Below, one piece after another: positions 1 to 10,116 of a stretch of DNA of 64,000 nucleotides. The stretch spans positions 1,262,001 through 1,326,000 of the forward strand of contig NZ_CP084530.1 of NCBI RefSeq assembly GCF_023704175.1, in the 5' to 3' direction. This DNA is from Paenibacillus sp. YPG26. GTDB taxonomy: Bacteria > Bacillota > Bacilli > Paenibacillales > Paenibacillaceae. Made by a program: the position numbers and the translations under genes. Within the stretch, counting starts at the first letter, position 1. Each line of letters begins with the position of its first letter. The notes below the pieces were generated by a model. It saw only the letters and a program-made list of their open reading frames with translations. It made no database searches and had not been told where the DNA came from.

Positions 1-26
1 CTTCAGGGGCGTTTTTTGTTTTTTTA
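1..26 (+). terminator. T-rich tail ahead of alaS, possibly the end of a leader terminator
   Basis: GGGGCG followed by two T runs opens the window. Firmicute alaS genes commonly carry a T-box leader ending in a terminator, and this could be its 3' arm and U tract. The 5' arm and the T-box consensus would lie outside the window, so this is only a suggestion. Confidence 0.3.
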
Positions 27-53
27 TATAACCGTTTAGGAGGCTGTTCCATC

Positions 54-2681
54 ATGAAAGCAAGTGAAATTCGTTCCAAATGGCTGCAATTCTTCTCATC
101 CAAAGGGCACAAGATTGAACCGAGTGCCTCACTCGTTCCGCATAACGATCCATCGTTGTTGTGGATTAACGCGGGCATGGCACCGCTTAAGCCGTATTTT
201 GACGGTCGTGTGAAGCCTGAGAACCCGAGACTTGCCAATTCGCAGAAATGTATCCGCACCAATGACATTGAGAATGTCGGCAAGACCCGCCGTCACCATA
301 CGTTCTTTGAAATGCTGGGTAACTTCTCAATCGGAGATTATTTCAAAGAAGAGGCGGTAACCTGGGCTTGGGAATTCCTGACCAGCAAAGAATGGATCGG
401 CTTCGATCCAGAGCGTCTGTCCGTAACGGTATATCCGGAGGATGAAGAAGCATACAAGCTGTGGAATGAGAAGCTGGGCCTGCCTGCTGAGCGCATCGTG
501 AAGCTTGAGGACAACTTCTGGGATATTGGCGAAGGACCTTGCGGACCATGTACCGAGATCTTTTACGACCGGGGAGAAGATTATGGGGATCTGTCTGATC
601 CGGAATGTTACCCTGGCGGGGAGAATGAACGATACTTGGAAGTGTGGAATGTCGTATTCTCTGAATTTAATCATAATAAGGACGGCTCATACACGCCGCT
701 GCCGAACAAGAATATTGATACGGGTGCAGGTCTTGAGCGTTTCGCCTCGATTCTGCAGAATGTGGCTTCTAACTTTGACACGGACCTTTTCCAGCCGATT
801 ATTGCTAAGACCAGTGAGATTTCTAAAGTAAAGTACGGAGAGAACACGGAGAACGACGTGGCCATGAAGGTCATTGCCGACCATATCCGTACGGTGTCTT
901 TCGCAGTGGCTGACGGTGTGCTTCCATCCAACGAGGGCCGGGGATATGTGATTCGCCGCCTGCTTCGCCGCGCTGTCCGCTACGGCAAAATGCTGGGTCT
1001 TGACCGGCCGTTCATGTTCGGCCTAGTCGAGGTGGTAGGCGAGATTATGGGCAGTTACTATACAGATATAGTGACTAAGCGGGAGTTCATCGAGAAGGTC
1101 GTTCGTACCGAAGAGGAGCGCTTCCACGAGACTCTTACGGACGGCTTGGCTATTCTGGCCACGATCAGTGAGGAAGCCAAGTCAGCCGGCAGCAGCGTCA
1201 TCAGCGGACCGGACGCGTTCAAGTTATACGACACCTACGGGTTCCCGCTCGATTTGACCGAGGATTATGCGGCCGAGCACGGACTTGCTGTAGATCGTGA
1301 AGGCTTTGAAGCCGCTATGCAGCAGCAGCGTGACCGGGCTCGTGCAGCCCGCCAGGATAGTGGAAGCATGAAGGTTCAAGGCGGCGTCCTCTCCGATTTC
1401 ACGACTAAGACCGACTTTGTTGGTTATAATGAGCTTGTTGCGGACTCTAAAATTGTAGCCATCGTAGTTAACGATGCATTTGTAGATCTAGTATCCGAGG
1501 GGGAGTCTTGCCAGATTATCCTGGATCAGACTCCGTTCTATGCGGAGAGCGGGGGTCAAGTCAGTGACAAGGGCGAGATCCGCAGCGCTTCCGGCAATGC
1601 GAAGGTAGAAGGTTTGTTCAAGGCTCCCCATGGCCAGTTCGTTCACACGGTTACCGTTCAGTCCGGTGAACTGCGTACAGGAGAGACCGTAACAGCAGCA
1701 GTGGACCGTAGTCTGCGCTCAGATATTATCAAGAACCATACCGCAACCCATCTTCTTCATAAAGCGCTGAAAGAAACTTTGGGAGATCACGTGAATCAAG
1801 CGGGTTCATTGGTTGAGCCTGGACGTCTGCGGTTTGACTTCTCTCATCTTGGCAGCATAACCCAAGAGGAGCTCGCGGAAATTGAGCAGCGTGTGAACGA
1901 ACAGATCTGGAACAGTCTGGATGTTATTATCGAGCTGAAGCCGATTGATGAAGCCAAAGCAATGGGGGCCATGGCCTTGTTCGGGGAGAAGTATGGAGAT
2001 GTGGTCCGTGTTGTTCAAGTTGGCGGATACAGCCTTGAGCTGTGCGGAGGATGCCATGTTGAGAACACTTCGCAGATCGGTCTCTTCAAATTGATCAGTG
2101 AGAGCGGAATTGGCTCAGGCGTAAGGCGGATTGAAGCGGTAACCGGCCGTCAGGCTTATGAATATATGGACAGCCAGCTGGATGTTCTTAAGCAGGCTGC
2201 ATCCCTGCTGAAATCTCATGTCGGCGAAGTGCCGAAGCGGATCGAGGCTCTCCATCAGCAGGTGAAGGACCTAAGCCGCGAGAATGAATCGCTGCAAGGC
2301 AAGCTCAGCGGAATTGAAGCCGGCGCACTGACAAGTCAGGTGAAGACAGTTGGCAGCACCCAGCTTCTCGCAGTCCAGGTACAAGCGAGCAGCATGGATG
2401 CTCTGCGTACGCTTGCAGATGAATTGAAACTTAAGCTGCCCGAAGCCGTACTTGTGTTAGGGGCTGCTGTCGAAGACAAGGTGAACTTTGTAGTCGCTGT
2501 GCCTCAGCAGGAAGTGAAGCGGGGCCTCCACGCGGGCAAGCTGGTCAAAGAACTCGCGGCTTTATGCGGAGGCGGAGGCGGAGGCCGTCCGGATATGGCT
2601 CAGGCCGGCGGCAAGGATGCATCCAAATTGGATGAGGCGCTGAAGCTTTCTGTTCAGTTGATTGAGGCCTCAGCAGTATAG
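54..2681 (+). CDS. alaS: Alanine--tRNA ligase
   Basis: Charges tRNA-Ala with alanine in the cytoplasm and edits mischarged Ser and Gly. The 875 residues are the normal family length. The N-terminal class II catalytic core begins [14 protein letters not shown] and contains the conserved [15 protein letters not shown] block. The editing domain has the zinc-binding HTATHLLH (HxxxH) and CGGCH motifs, and the Gly-rich C-Ala region has [15 protein letters not shown] near the end. The ATG lies 10 bases after TAGGAGG. It opens the conserved Bacillales order alaS-ireB-ruvX. No terminator is visible before ireB, so some readthrough is likely. Confidence 0.98.
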   Translation: MKASEIRSKWLQFFSSKGHKIEPSASLVPHNDPSLLWINAGMAPLKPYFDGRVKPENPRLANSQKCIRTNDIENVGKTRRHHTFFEMLGNFSIGDYFKEEAVTWAWEFLTSKEWIGFDPERLSVTVYPEDEEAYKLWNEKLGLPAERIVKLEDNFWDIGEGPCGPCTEIFYDRGEDYGDLSDPECYPGGENERYLEVWNVVFSEFNHNKDGSYTPLPNKNIDTGAGLERFASILQNVASNFDTDLFQPIIAKTSEISKVKYGENTENDVAMKVIADHIRTVSFAVADGVLPSNEGRGYVIRRLLRRAVRYGKMLGLDRPFMFGLVEVVGEIMGSYYTDIVTKREFIEKVVRTEEERFHETLTDGLAILATISEEAKSAGSSVISGPDAFKLYDTYGFPLDLTEDYAAEHGLAVDREGFEAAMQQQRDRARAARQDSGSMKVQGGVLSDFTTKTDFVGYNELVADSKIVAIVVNDAFVDLVSEGESCQIILDQTPFYAESGGQVSDKGEIRSASGNAKVEGLFKAPHGQFVHTVTVQSGELRTGETVTAAVDRSLRSDIIKNHTATHLLHKALKETLGDHVNQAGSLVEPGRLRFDFSHLGSITQEELAEIEQRVNEQIWNSLDVIIELKPIDEAKAMGAMALFGEKYGDVVRVVQVGGYSLELCGGCHVENTSQIGLFKLISESGIGSGVRRIEAVTGRQAYEYMDSQLDVLKQAASLLKSHVGEVPKRIEALHQQVKDLSRENESLQGKLSGIEAGALTSQVKTVGSTQLLAVQVQASSMDALRTLADELKLKLPEAVLVLGAAVEDKVNFVVAVPQQEVKRGLHAGKLVKELAALCGGGGGGRPDMAQAGGKDASKLDEALKLSVQLIEASAV

Positions 2682-2739
2682 AAGTTCCATATTCAGGATA
2701 GGCAGATGTCTCAAATATTTCCTTAAGCGCCCTTGAATA

Positions 2740-2748
2740 TGTTATAGT
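2740..2748 (+). promoter_or_regulatory. Extended -10 promoter candidate for ireB-ruvX-DUF1292
   Basis: TGTTATAGT gives a TGn extended -10 with TATAGT at 2743-2748, about 65 bases before the ireB start. No good -35 is visible, which is acceptable for an extended -10 promoter. It lies in the only gap between alaS and ireB. Confidence 0.4.
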
Positions 2749-2814
2749 TAAGAAGGCAGGCTGTAACGCTTGTAATCTCCCGCGGGCAATTGTTCGTAGA
2801 AGTGAGGTGTCATC

Positions 2815-3075
2815 TTGGACTCCATGGATAAAACAGTCAAGTTCAACGTCACAGGCGATGAGCATGAGGCTTCGGCTCAGGAAATTCTTTTATCGGTATA
2901 TGCAGCGCTTCAGGAGAAAGAGTACAATCCGATTAACCAGATCGTTGGTTATTTATTGTCGGGTGACCCTGCATATATTCCAAGGCACAACAACGCTAGA
3001 AGTTTGGTACGTAAGAAAGAGCGGGATGAATTAATCGAGGAATTGGTTAAATATTATTTGGCCGGCCACAGGTAA
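2815..3075 (+). CDS. ireB: IreB family regulatory phosphoprotein (UPF0297)
   Basis: An 86-residue protein matching the YrzL/IreB family, with the signature block [21 protein letters not shown] in the middle and a charged [16 protein letters not shown] helix at the C terminus. In Enterococcus faecalis IreB is a substrate of the Ser/Thr kinase IreK and affects cephalosporin tolerance; the biochemical role in Bacillales is less clear. TTG at 2815 is chosen because GAGGTG (2804-2809) lies 5 bases upstream; the in-frame ATG at 2824 is 14 bases away. It is followed by ruvX after 33 bases, the standard Firmicute order. Confidence 0.93.
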   Translation: MDSMDKTVKFNVTGDEHEASAQEILLSVYAALQEKEYNPINQIVGYLLSGDPAYIPRHNNARSLVRKKERDELIEELVKYYLAGHR

Positions 3076-3108
3076 GCCGCTCTGTTCTGCAGAAATAGGA
3101 GAACAGAA

Positions 3109-3525
3109 ATGAGAATATTAGGCTTGGATTACGGGGACCGCAGAATCGGAGCATCCGTCAGCGATGCTTTTGGATGGACTGCCCAGGGGCTTGAGACGAT
3201 CGAGCGCAGGGGTGACGAATCTGAACTGAAGCGGATTGCCGAGCTTGTGAAGGAATACGATGCTGAGGAAATTGTCGTCGGACTTCCGAAGAACATGAAC
3301 GGTACAGTAGGTCCCCGTGGTGAAATTTGCATGGAATTTGCCGCTCGATTGCGGGAAATTCTAGGATTACCGGTTCACCTTTGGGATGAACGGTTAACAA
3401 CGGTCTCGGCACAGCGAACGCTGCTGGAGGCTGATGTCAGCCGAAAAAAACGCAAGCAGGTCGTGGATCAAATCGCTGCGACACTGATATTGCAAAATTT
3501 CTTGGATTCTAAGAGCAAAAGGTGA
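3109..3525 (+). CDS. ruvX: RuvX/YqgF RNase H-fold nuclease
   Basis: A 138-residue protein of the YqgF family (B. subtilis YrrK), annotated as a putative Holliday-junction resolvase; YqgF also takes part in 16S rRNA 5'-end processing in E. coli. The RNase H fold is shown by MRILGLDYGDRRIGAS at the N terminus (first catalytic Asp), IVVGLPKNMNGT in the middle, LWDERLTTVSA (second acidic site) and the C-terminal DQIAATLILQNFL with the last Asp. It is probably cotranscribed with ireB and with the DUF1292 gene that begins 12 bases later. Confidence 0.94.
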   Translation: MRILGLDYGDRRIGASVSDAFGWTAQGLETIERRGDESELKRIAELVKEYDAEEIVVGLPKNMNGTVGPRGEICMEFAARLREILGLPVHLWDERLTTVSAQRTLLEADVSRKKRKQVVDQIAATLILQNFLDSKSKR

Positions 3526-3537
3526 GGGTGATGGCAA

Positions 3538-3852
3538 ATGGCTAACGATCGCATGAATAACGAAGAAGAACCGGAAATTATCTACATCCCTGATGAAGAG
3601 GGAAATGAAGAAGAATTCGAAGTTATTATGAAATTCGAAGTGGATGGTTCTGACGCAAAGTATATGATGGTCGTTCCTCTTGATTCCGAAGAAGAAGACG
3701 AGGATAGCGAAGAAGTGTATGCTTTCCGCTTTGAAGAAGACGGTGAAGATCTGAAGCTGTTCACGATTGAGAGTGATGAGGAATGGGAGATTGTTGAAGA
3801 AACCTTCAACACCCTGCTTGACGAATTGGGCGGTGAGGAAGAACATGACTGA
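3538..3852 (+). CDS. DUF1292 family protein (YrzB-like)
   Basis: A 104-residue, strongly acidic cytoplasmic protein (pI clearly low; many EED/EEE runs) that matches the DUF1292/YrzB family found after ruvX in Firmicutes. The core reads EIIYIPDEEGNEEEFEV, then YMMVVPLDSEEE and EDLKLFTIESDEEWEIVEE. Its molecular function is unknown. The ATG at 3538 lies 7 bases after GAGGGTG; an earlier ATG at 3531 runs into a stop at once. It overlaps the next gene by 8 bases, which suggests translational coupling. Confidence 0.9.
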   Translation: MANDRMNNEEEPEIIYIPDEEGNEEEFEVIMKFEVDGSDAKYMMVVPLDSEEEDEDSEEVYAFRFEEDGEDLKLFTIESDEEWEIVEETFNTLLDELGGEEEHD

Positions 3853-4147
3853 GTTTTCCGCTGAGCATGTGACTTGGAGCTCCCGAGTTAAGGAAGCTTT
3901 CGGACCCGTAGTTGAGCTTCAAGACGAGCAAGGCCACACCTCGTATTACCGTGTTGAGCGGGAATTCGATATCGGCGGCCAAGCCTATGTTGTTCTTCTT
4001 CCTGATGAAGATGGCAAGTCAGCAGAGCCTGAGATCCTTAAGATCATTACGTCGCAAGAAGGTAATCTGGAACTGGTTACCATTGACGACGATGATGAGT
4101 GGGAGAATGTGTCTGAGCTGTACGATGAGCTTACCTTCCCTGAGTAG
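3845..4147 (+). CDS. Second DUF1292 family protein
   Basis: A 100-residue acidic protein whose architecture parallels the upstream DUF1292 protein: FGPVVELQDEQGHTSYYRV, AYVVLLPDEDGKSAEPEILKI, then LELVTIDDDDEWENVSELYD. The ATG at 3845 overlaps the previous stop codon by 8 bases and is preceded by GAGGAAG, so the pair are probably coupled. I read it as a diverged tandem paralogue of the upstream gene. Function unknown. A strong terminator follows at 4198. Confidence 0.88.
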   Translation: MTEFSAEHVTWSSRVKEAFGPVVELQDEQGHTSYYRVEREFDIGGQAYVVLLPDEDGKSAEPEILKIITSQEGNLELVTIDDDDEWENVSELYDELTFPE

Positions 4148-4197
4148 CCTATACTCTTATTTTGATTAATCCTGCTTTGTTATAGCATGTTACAAGA

Positions 4198-4222
4198 AGA
4201 GCGGAATTTACCGCTCTTTTTG
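4198..4222 (+). terminator. Factor-independent terminator after the DUF1292 pair
   Basis: Arms AGAGCGG and CCGCTCT around a 6-base loop, running into TTTTTGT. It lies before the mltG start and rules out the upstream in-frame TTG/ATG candidates for mltG. Confidence 0.88.
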
Positions 4223-4246
4223 TATGGTATAGAGGAGTTGAATTTT

Positions 4247-5299
4247 TTGAACAAATTCGTACGGCGGCTGTTCACCATTTGTCTTGCACTCTTCGTCATT
4301 TTGGGTGGTGTGGCGGTCTATATTTACAACCAGATGCAGCCTGTAGATCCTTCCTCAACAAGTGTGAAAGTGGAAATAAAATCTGGAGCAGGGACGGCCA
4401 GGATTGCCGACATTCTCAAGCAGGAAGGGCTTATCAAAAACTCCTTGATGTTCAAGGTCTATTTGAAATTGAAATCAGAGGGAGCCAAATTTCAAGCCGG
4501 TGTCTATGAATTAAGTCCGGGTATAACTTATGACCAAATTATCGAAAAGCTTAATCGTGGCGATGTCGTGAAAGCGGACATGGTCCAATTTACGATACCT
4601 GAAGGTTATACGGTTAAGCAGATGGCGGATAAATTAAGTCAGGAAGGCATTGTGAACAAGGACCGCTTCCTGAAGCTTGCTAAAGATCCGGCAGATATTA
4701 CCGTTCCGCTGCTTCATGAATTCCCTGCTAACGGCAAGCAGATCTACAGGCTTGAAGGTCTGTTGTTCCCGGAGACCTATGAGCTTAAGAAAGGCAGCAG
4801 TGAAGCCGATATTATGGCCCGGATGCTTGAAGAGCTGCAAGCGAAGCTGGACAGCATCCCGGATTGGAAGGTTAAGCTTGAGAAGAGAAAGCTGACGCTG
4901 ACTGAACTCATGACGGTGGCTTCGCTTATCGAGCGTGAAGTTGTAGTTGATACCGAACGCAGACGGGTGGCTAGCGTTATTTACAACCGCCTTGAACAAG
5001 AGATGAAGCTTGAGATTGATGCCACAGTTCAGTATTTGCTCGGCAAGCCGAAGGAACGTCTGCTGAATAGTGATCTGAGGAAGAAGAACAGTCCGTATAA
5101 TACTTATTTGTACAAAGGTCTTCCACCTGGTCCTATTGCCACTCCAAGTGTGAAGTCGATTGAAGCGGCGCTTGAGCCGGAGACTACGAATTATTTCTTC
5201 TATGTGACGAAGAAAGATGGCTCACAGGAGCATTTATTTGCCAAGACGTATGCGGAGCATCTGAAGAATATCCAACATAGCAATTCTACTGCTAAATAA
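4247..5299 (+). CDS. mltG: Endolytic murein transglycosylase MltG (YceG-like)
   Basis: Cleaves nascent peptidoglycan strands at the outer face of the membrane and is thought to set glycan chain length. 350 residues from TTG at 4247, chosen because AGAGGAG lies 9 bases upstream and because in-frame codons before it fall inside a terminator hairpin. One membrane helix (about residues 8-28) precedes a LysM-like region with IPEGYTVKQMADKL. The catalytic YceG domain follows, with LMTVASLIEREV; E229 corresponds to the E. coli MltG catalytic Glu. The C-terminal block NTYLYKGLPPGPIATPS is the family signature. It sits just upstream of the U32 pair, as in B. subtilis (yrrL), but trmR/yrrM is missing between them. 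Confidence 0.95.
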   Translation: MNKFVRRLFTICLALFVILGGVAVYIYNQMQPVDPSSTSVKVEIKSGAGTARIADILKQEGLIKNSLMFKVYLKLKSEGAKFQAGVYELSPGITYDQIIEKLNRGDVVKADMVQFTIPEGYTVKQMADKLSQEGIVNKDRFLKLAKDPADITVPLLHEFPANGKQIYRLEGLLFPETYELKKGSSEADIMARMLEELQAKLDSIPDWKVKLEKRKLTLTELMTVASLIEREVVVDTERRRVASVIYNRLEQEMKLEIDATVQYLLGKPKERLLNSDLRKKNSPYNTYLYKGLPPGPIATPSVKSIEAALEPETTNYFFYVTKKDGSQEHLFAKTYAEHLKNIQHSNSTAK

Positions 5300-5317
5300 A
5301 ACCGAGGTGTTATTTAC

Positions 5318-6253
5318 ATGATAGGGAACAAACCTGAACTTCTGGCAGCCGCGGGCTCTATACAGGAGGTTAAGGAGTATATTGCCGCCGGAGCTAACGC
5401 GGTGTTGATAGGTGAAGACAAGTTTGGCATGAGGCTGCCGGGAAGTATGTCCATTTCCGAGATTGGAGAGGCCGTCCGTGCCGCACATGCTGAACAAGCG
5501 AAAGTGTATGTGAGTATCAATAATCTGATCAGTAATGAAATATTGGACGAGCTTCCGGGGTATGTCCAGGCACTTAATTCAGCAGGGGTGGATGGAGTCG
5601 AGTTCGGCGATCCGGCGGTATTGCGTGCGGTTCAGCAGTATGCTCCGGGTCTGAAGCTGCACTGGAATGCAGAGATGACTTCAACCAATTATGCAACAGC
5701 CAACTATTGGGGCTCTAAAGGCGCTGTCCGGGTCATATTGGCACGGGAGCTGAACATGGACGAGCTTACGGGAATGAAGCCTCATCTGCAGTTAGAGGCA
5801 GAGGTTCAAGTTCATGGAATGACTAACATATACCACTCTAAGCGCAAGCTGGTACAGAGTTATATGACACATCAAGGAAGGCCTGTAGAAGGGGAGAATC
5901 TGGGGCTGGATCGGGGTCTATTCCTGATTGAAGCAGAGCGGCAGGACGAGAAATTCCCGATCTATGAGGACAGCAACGGAACTCATATTATGAGCTCGGA
6001 CGATATTTGTATTCTTGAGGATCTTCATATTCTGCTGGAAGCTGGTCTGGATTCCTTGAAGATTGAGACAATTCTTAAGCCGGTTAGTTATAACCGCATC
6101 GTTATTGGAGTATACCGGACAGCGATTGATAGTTATTATGCGGATCCTGAAGCTTATGAATATCAGGAGTCATGGATGGATACCATTCGTGCAGTCCAGG
6201 ACCCTGAGCGTGAGCTTTCATTCGGATTCTTTTACAAAGAACAGGTGTATTAA
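5318..6253 (+). CDS. trhP1: U32 family protein, TrhP1/YrrN-like tRNA hydroxylation factor
   Basis: A 311-residue U32 (collagenase-type) family protein beginning KPELLAAAGSIQEVKEYIAAGANAVLIG. In B. subtilis the adjacent YrrN and YrrO (TrhP1/TrhP2) are needed for prephenate-dependent 5-hydroxylation of uridine 34 in tRNAs, and the same paired arrangement is seen here. The shorter partner lacks the Cys-rich segment present in the next gene, so an Fe-S-carrying role more likely belongs to that one. The ATG at 5318 is preceded by CCGAGGTG. It is 12 bases from the next gene and certainly cotranscribed with it. Older annotations would say peptidase U32; no protease active site is evident. Confidence 0.88.
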   Translation: MIGNKPELLAAAGSIQEVKEYIAAGANAVLIGEDKFGMRLPGSMSISEIGEAVRAAHAEQAKVYVSINNLISNEILDELPGYVQALNSAGVDGVEFGDPAVLRAVQQYAPGLKLHWNAEMTSTNYATANYWGSKGAVRVILARELNMDELTGMKPHLQLEAEVQVHGMTNIYHSKRKLVQSYMTHQGRPVEGENLGLDRGLFLIEAERQDEKFPIYEDSNGTHIMSSDDICILEDLHILLEAGLDSLKIETILKPVSYNRIVIGVYRTAIDSYYADPEAYEYQESWMDTIRAVQDPERELSFGFFYKEQVY

Positions 6254-6265
6254 GGGGGGAACGAG

Positions 6266-7600
6266 ATGCATACAACAGAGAAGCACATACCGAAATTTAC
6301 TGGCAAACGTTACCGCTTGGACAAACCGGAACTGCTTGCACCGGCAGGGAATTTGGAGAAACTGAAATTTGCCATCCATTATGGGGCAGACGCCGTATAC
6401 ATCGGAGGACAGAAATACGGCCTTCGTTCCAACGCCGACAACTTCAGCTTTGAGGAAATGAGAGAGGGCGTGGAGTTCGCCAAGAAGTACGGAGCTAAAG
6501 TATTTGTAGCGACGAATATATATGCCCATAACGAGGATGTAGCCGGAATTGAAGAATATCTGCGCAATCTCCATGAGGTGGGGATCTCCGCCATTATCGC
6601 CGCTGATCCGATCATCGTAGATACAGCCCGGAGAGTCGTACCTGAATTGGAGGTCCACTTAAGCACCCAGCAATCCACTCTGAACTGGCAGGCCGTGCAG
6701 TTCTGGAAGGAAGAGGGACTTCCTCGTGTTGTGCTTGGCCGGGAGACGAGCTTTGAAGAGATTGCCGAGATCAAGAACCATGTGGATATTGAGATTGAAG
6801 CCTTCATTCATGGGGCCATGTGCTCTTCCTATTCTGGGCGCTGTGTATTGTCGAATCATTTCACAGACCGGGATTCCAATCGGGGGGGATGCTGCCAGTC
6901 CTGCCGCTGGAAATATGATCTGTTCGAGGATGGCCGTCCTGAGCAGGTATGGGTGTCCGAGGAAGAAGCCAGAGACAGCCGGGTTCTGCAGCAATTTAAT
7001 CTGGGTGTGAACCAGCATCCATTGTTCAGCGAAGAGGATAATTCCTTCACCATGTCTTCCAAAGATCTCTGCATGATTGCGCACATTCCTGATCTCATTG
7101 ATGTGGGTGTAGACAGCTTCAAGATTGAGGGACGAATGAAGTCCATTCACTACGTAGCTACCGTTGTTAATGTGTACCGGCAAGCTATTGATGCTTATAT
7201 GGCAGACCCAGAGAATTATGTTCTTAGGGCGGAATGGATTGAAGAAATGAATAAGGCGGCGAACCGTCCCCTGAATACAGGATTCTTCTATGACACTCCG
7301 GACCATGAGGATCATATCTATGAACCAGAGGAAAAGGCTGCGCCATACGATTTCGCCGGACTCGTGCTTGATTATGACGAAGAGAGCAAGATGGCTACCA
7401 TTCAGCAGCGCAACCATTTCAAGCCTGGACAGGAAGTCGAATTCTTCGGTCCCGGCGGCTCTGTATTCAAACAGACAGTAGGGCAAATCTGGGACGAGGA
7501 TGGCAATGAATTGACTGCTGCGCGGCATCCTCTCCAGCGGATTAAGTTCAAAGTAGAGCAACCGGTGCGATATTTTGACATGATGCGGAAAAAGAAGTAA
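6266..7600 (+). CDS. trhP2: U32 family protein, TrhP2/YrrO-like tRNA hydroxylation factor
   Basis: A 444-residue U32 protein with the family start LDKPELLAPAGNLEKLKFAI and the U32 signature region EAFIHGAMCSSYSGRCVLSN. Four cysteines in the central stretch (GAMCSS, GRCVL, GGCCQSCRW) are the set proposed to carry an Fe-S cluster in TrhP. The extra C-terminal beta-barrel-like part (YDFAGLVLDYDEESKMATI to the end) is typical of the longer U32 members. The expected role, with its upstream partner, is prephenate-dependent hydroxylation of wobble U34. A terminator follows directly. Confidence 0.9.
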   Translation: MHTTEKHIPKFTGKRYRLDKPELLAPAGNLEKLKFAIHYGADAVYIGGQKYGLRSNADNFSFEEMREGVEFAKKYGAKVFVATNIYAHNEDVAGIEEYLRNLHEVGISAIIAADPIIVDTARRVVPELEVHLSTQQSTLNWQAVQFWKEEGLPRVVLGRETSFEEIAEIKNHVDIEIEAFIHGAMCSSYSGRCVLSNHFTDRDSNRGGCCQSCRWKYDLFEDGRPEQVWVSEEEARDSRVLQQFNLGVNQHPLFSEEDNSFTMSSKDLCMIAHIPDLIDVGVDSFKIEGRMKSIHYVATVVNVYRQAIDAYMADPENYVLRAEWIEEMNKAANRPLNTGFFYDTPDHEDHIYEPEEKAAPYDFAGLVLDYDEESKMATIQQRNHFKPGQEVEFFGPGGSVFKQTVGQIWDEDGNELTAARHPLQRIKFKVEQPVRYFDMMRKKK

Positions 7601-7610
7601 CTATATTTAA

Positions 7611-7650
7611 GGACCCTTCTCACTTTTTGAGTAAAGGGTCTATTTTTTTT
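7611..7650 (+). terminator. Terminator after the U32 pair
   Basis: GGACCCTT pairs with AAAGGGTC across a 14-base loop, followed by a run of eight T after TA. Confidence 0.8.
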
Positions 7651-7660
7651 ACTCTCATCT

Positions 7661-7668
7661 GCCGATAA
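7661..7668 (+). promoter_or_regulatory. Candidate sigma-D -10 element for the chemoreceptor gene
   Basis: GCCGATAA matches the sigma-D (motility/chemotaxis) -10 consensus GCCGATAT at 7 of 8 positions and lies about 150 bases upstream of a chemoreceptor, as expected. The -35 element TAAA is not found at the ideal 15-base spacing (a TAAA occurs 25 bases upstream), so the call is tentative. Confidence 0.42.
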
Positions 7669-7819
7669 TATATATAGGTCCATTCATAGAATATAACATT
7701 CCATTTTACCGGGAAGATCTCCCGGAATAATCGTGATAACGCAGGCAGTTGAATGATTAATGGCAGGACTGGCCAACAAGTGGGATGACTCTAAATATGA
7801 ATTTGGTGGGGGAACGAAT

Positions 7820-9985
7820 ATGAGATTAGGTCCAAACAAGAATAAGACAGAGAAAAATCAGGCACGGAAGGCTTTTGTCAAAATCGATAAGAACCAAATG
7901 ATCAGACTTGGCAAGAAAGCGGTTGCAGCAGTTCGGAACATTAAGCTAGGGCCCTTGGATCCATCAAAGTCTGTAGGTGTACGTCTGTTCTTAATCTTCT
8001 TCGTTGCGATTATGTTTTTTGTTCTGACTCTCGGTATTATATCTTACCAGATGGCTAAAAGTACGATTGAGAATACAGCTAAAAATGCGAATCAGCAAAC
8101 TATTATTCAGACATCAGAAAAGCTTGACATCATCCTCAAACAATATGAGAATGATATCCAACGCGTATATATGGAGACAGAGGTTCAAACTAACCTGGTT
8201 AATATCGGGAAGAAGGCTACCAGCGAGTATGACCGGTTCACTCTGTACAATACGATTTCTAAGAGATTCAAAGACTGGATTTTCACAACAGAGGGTGTAC
8301 AAGGCATGTACTTGATTCCTATTGATGGTTCATTCAGAGGAATTAGCGCGGGTCCTGTTGACCAGGAGCTTCTGGAAGATTTCAAGAAGAAGTATCCAGG
8401 TAAAGAATTCTCCGATAGAGGTATTACCAAATGGGTGAGAGTGGACAAGAACGTAGCAACGAATACGGAGCCCGTATTCCGGTTAATCAAGACAATGACT
8501 ACGATTGGTGGAGGAAGCAAGAGCTATTATCTGGTTGCCGATATCAGGACACAAGTGCTTAACGATCAGCTTAAGAAAATAAGCTTGGGTGACGATTCCA
8601 AGGTTCAGCTTCTGTCTCCTGATGGCAATATAGTAGCTTCATCGATTCAGGAAGAAAACAACAAGAAGACAGAATATACCGTGATCAATGGAGAGAAGAA
8701 CAATTCTGGAAGCTTGTTCACCGAGAATTCCAAAGATCAGTCAGTCCTGGCTGCATATAATACACAGGTAACCTCAGGCTGGAAGGTGGTTGGTATTCTT
8801 CCAACGGCCAACTTGGTGAAAGACGCCAAAGGCATACTCCTCACCACTTTCATTTCTGCTGTAGTCGTGGCATTGATTGCGATTCTAATCGGGATCTGGA
8901 TGGTTAGAATGATTGCCCGTCCACTTGGCAACATGAAGAACCTGATGCGGGAGGGTGCCACAGGAAATCTTAGTGTTCGTGTGACTCACAAGTCCAGAGA
9001 CGAGATTGGCCAGCTGGCAGCAAGCTTCAACCTGATGATGGAGCATATTACTGAGCTTGTGAAGCAGACCAATGCCTCCGCTCAGGAAGTTCTGGACACA
9101 GCTAATGATCTCAGCAAGGCTTCTGACAAGACGGCCATGTCTGCTAGAGAGATTGCTATCGCTACAGAAGAAATTGCCAATGGAGCAGGAAGCCTGGCCA
9201 CTGAAGCCGAGCGTGGAAATGCGCTGTCAGAGGATATTTCCAACCAGATGTATATCGTTATTGAAGCGAATCAGTCCATGCAGGAATCTGCCCGCGCAGT
9301 TGAGAAATCAAGTCATATGGGAACAGAGTTTCTAAATAATCTTATGAGTAAAACAAATTCAACAGCGGAGATTACCCAGTCCCTTAGTCAGAAGGTAGAT
9401 TCGCTCAAGAACAGTACCTCTTCGGTTCTCAAGGTACTCGAGGTTATGCAGAATATCACGAAGCAGACCAACATTCTGTCCCTTAACGCAACGATTGAGG
9501 CGGCAAGAGCGGGAGCTGCCGGCCGGGGATTCATGGTTGTGGCCGATGAGATCCGTCAATTAGCAGAGCAGTCGCGTCAATCGATTACCATGGTTGCAGA
9601 GATTACGGACCAGATCCAGGATGAAATGAATCAGACGGTGACCGCGCTCGCGGCAGCTAATCCGTTATTCGCGGATCAGATCAGCTCCGTGAAGGAGACA
9701 AATGAGATCTTCGTATCCGTGCAGCAGCAAATGGAGAGCTTCCTGGACAAGCTCGGCTCCGTAACCGAATCCATCGACGGGCTGAACCAATCCCAAACGG
9801 TACTATCTGATGCTATGGCCAATGTCAGTGCTGTAGCCGAGGAGTCCTCAGCCACATCAGAGGAGGTAGCATCACTCAGTAACGAGCAGCAAAGTGTGGG
9901 ACAACAATTGGTCCAATTGTCCGATAAGCTGAGCAATGTCTCGAACGGCTTAAAAGAATCTCTCTCGAAATTCAGAGTCGAATAA
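7820..9985 (+). CDS. Methyl-accepting chemotaxis protein
   Basis: A 721-residue transmembrane chemoreceptor that would signal to CheA/CheW. After a basic cytosolic N terminus come membrane helix 1 (about 52-76, [20 protein letters not shown]), a large extracellular sensor of dCache size (about 77-335), helix 2 (about 339-365), HAMP ([16 protein letters not shown] onward) and the coiled signalling domain with the hairpin tip region [19 protein letters not shown] and [12 protein letters not shown] at 7820 has GGGGGA 6 bases upstream; the in-frame ATG at 7760 has no good ribosome site. The ligand cannot be deduced. It stands alone, between a terminator on each side, in a position that holds udk/greA in B. 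subtilis. Confidence 0.95.
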   Translation: MRLGPNKNKTEKNQARKAFVKIDKNQMIRLGKKAVAAVRNIKLGPLDPSKSVGVRLFLIFFVAIMFFVLTLGIISYQMAKSTIENTAKNANQQTIIQTSEKLDIILKQYENDIQRVYMETEVQTNLVNIGKKATSEYDRFTLYNTISKRFKDWIFTTEGVQGMYLIPIDGSFRGISAGPVDQELLEDFKKKYPGKEFSDRGITKWVRVDKNVATNTEPVFRLIKTMTTIGGGSKSYYLVADIRTQVLNDQLKKISLGDDSKVQLLSPDGNIVASSIQEENNKKTEYTVINGEKNNSGSLFTENSKDQSVLAAYNTQVTSGWKVVGILPTANLVKDAKGILLTTFISAVVVALIAILIGIWMVRMIARPLGNMKNLMREGATGNLSVRVTHKSRDEIGQLAASFNLMMEHITELVKQTNASAQEVLDTANDLSKASDKTAMSAREIAIATEEIANGAGSLATEAERGNALSEDISNQMYIVIEANQSMQESARAVEKSSHMGTEFLNNLMSKTNSTAEITQSLSQKVDSLKNSTSSVLKVLEVMQNITKQTNILSLNATIEAARAGAAGRGFMVVADEIRQLAEQSRQSITMVAEITDQIQDEMNQTVTALAAANPLFADQISSVKETNEIFVSVQQQMESFLDKLGSVTESIDGLNQSQTVLSDAMANVSAVAEESSATSEEVASLSNEQQSVGQQLVQLSDKLSNVSNGLKESLSKFRVE

Positions 9986-9991
9986 ATTATT

Positions 9992-10036
9992 AAAAACAGT
10001 CCGGCCTACCACTCGAGGTAGGCCGGACTGTTTTTA
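9992..10036 (+). terminator. Strong bidirectional-looking terminator after the chemoreceptor gene
   Basis: A 19-base stem with arms beginning AAAAACAGTCCGGCC and ending GGCCGGACTGTTTTT around ACTCGA. It has A and T runs on the two sides, so it can act in either direction. Confidence 0.92.
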
Positions 10037-10116
10037 TGTTTTTTTGCCCCTGCCGAGTATTCAGCCTGTCCCAGGAAATAATAGGGTTAACACCTTTAGG
10101 GAAGGGGCGTATTTGT

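Noticed and set aside
1..53. A complete T-box riboswitch for alaS
   Set aside because: Only a T-rich tail is inside the window; no specifier loop or T-box sequence can be seen.
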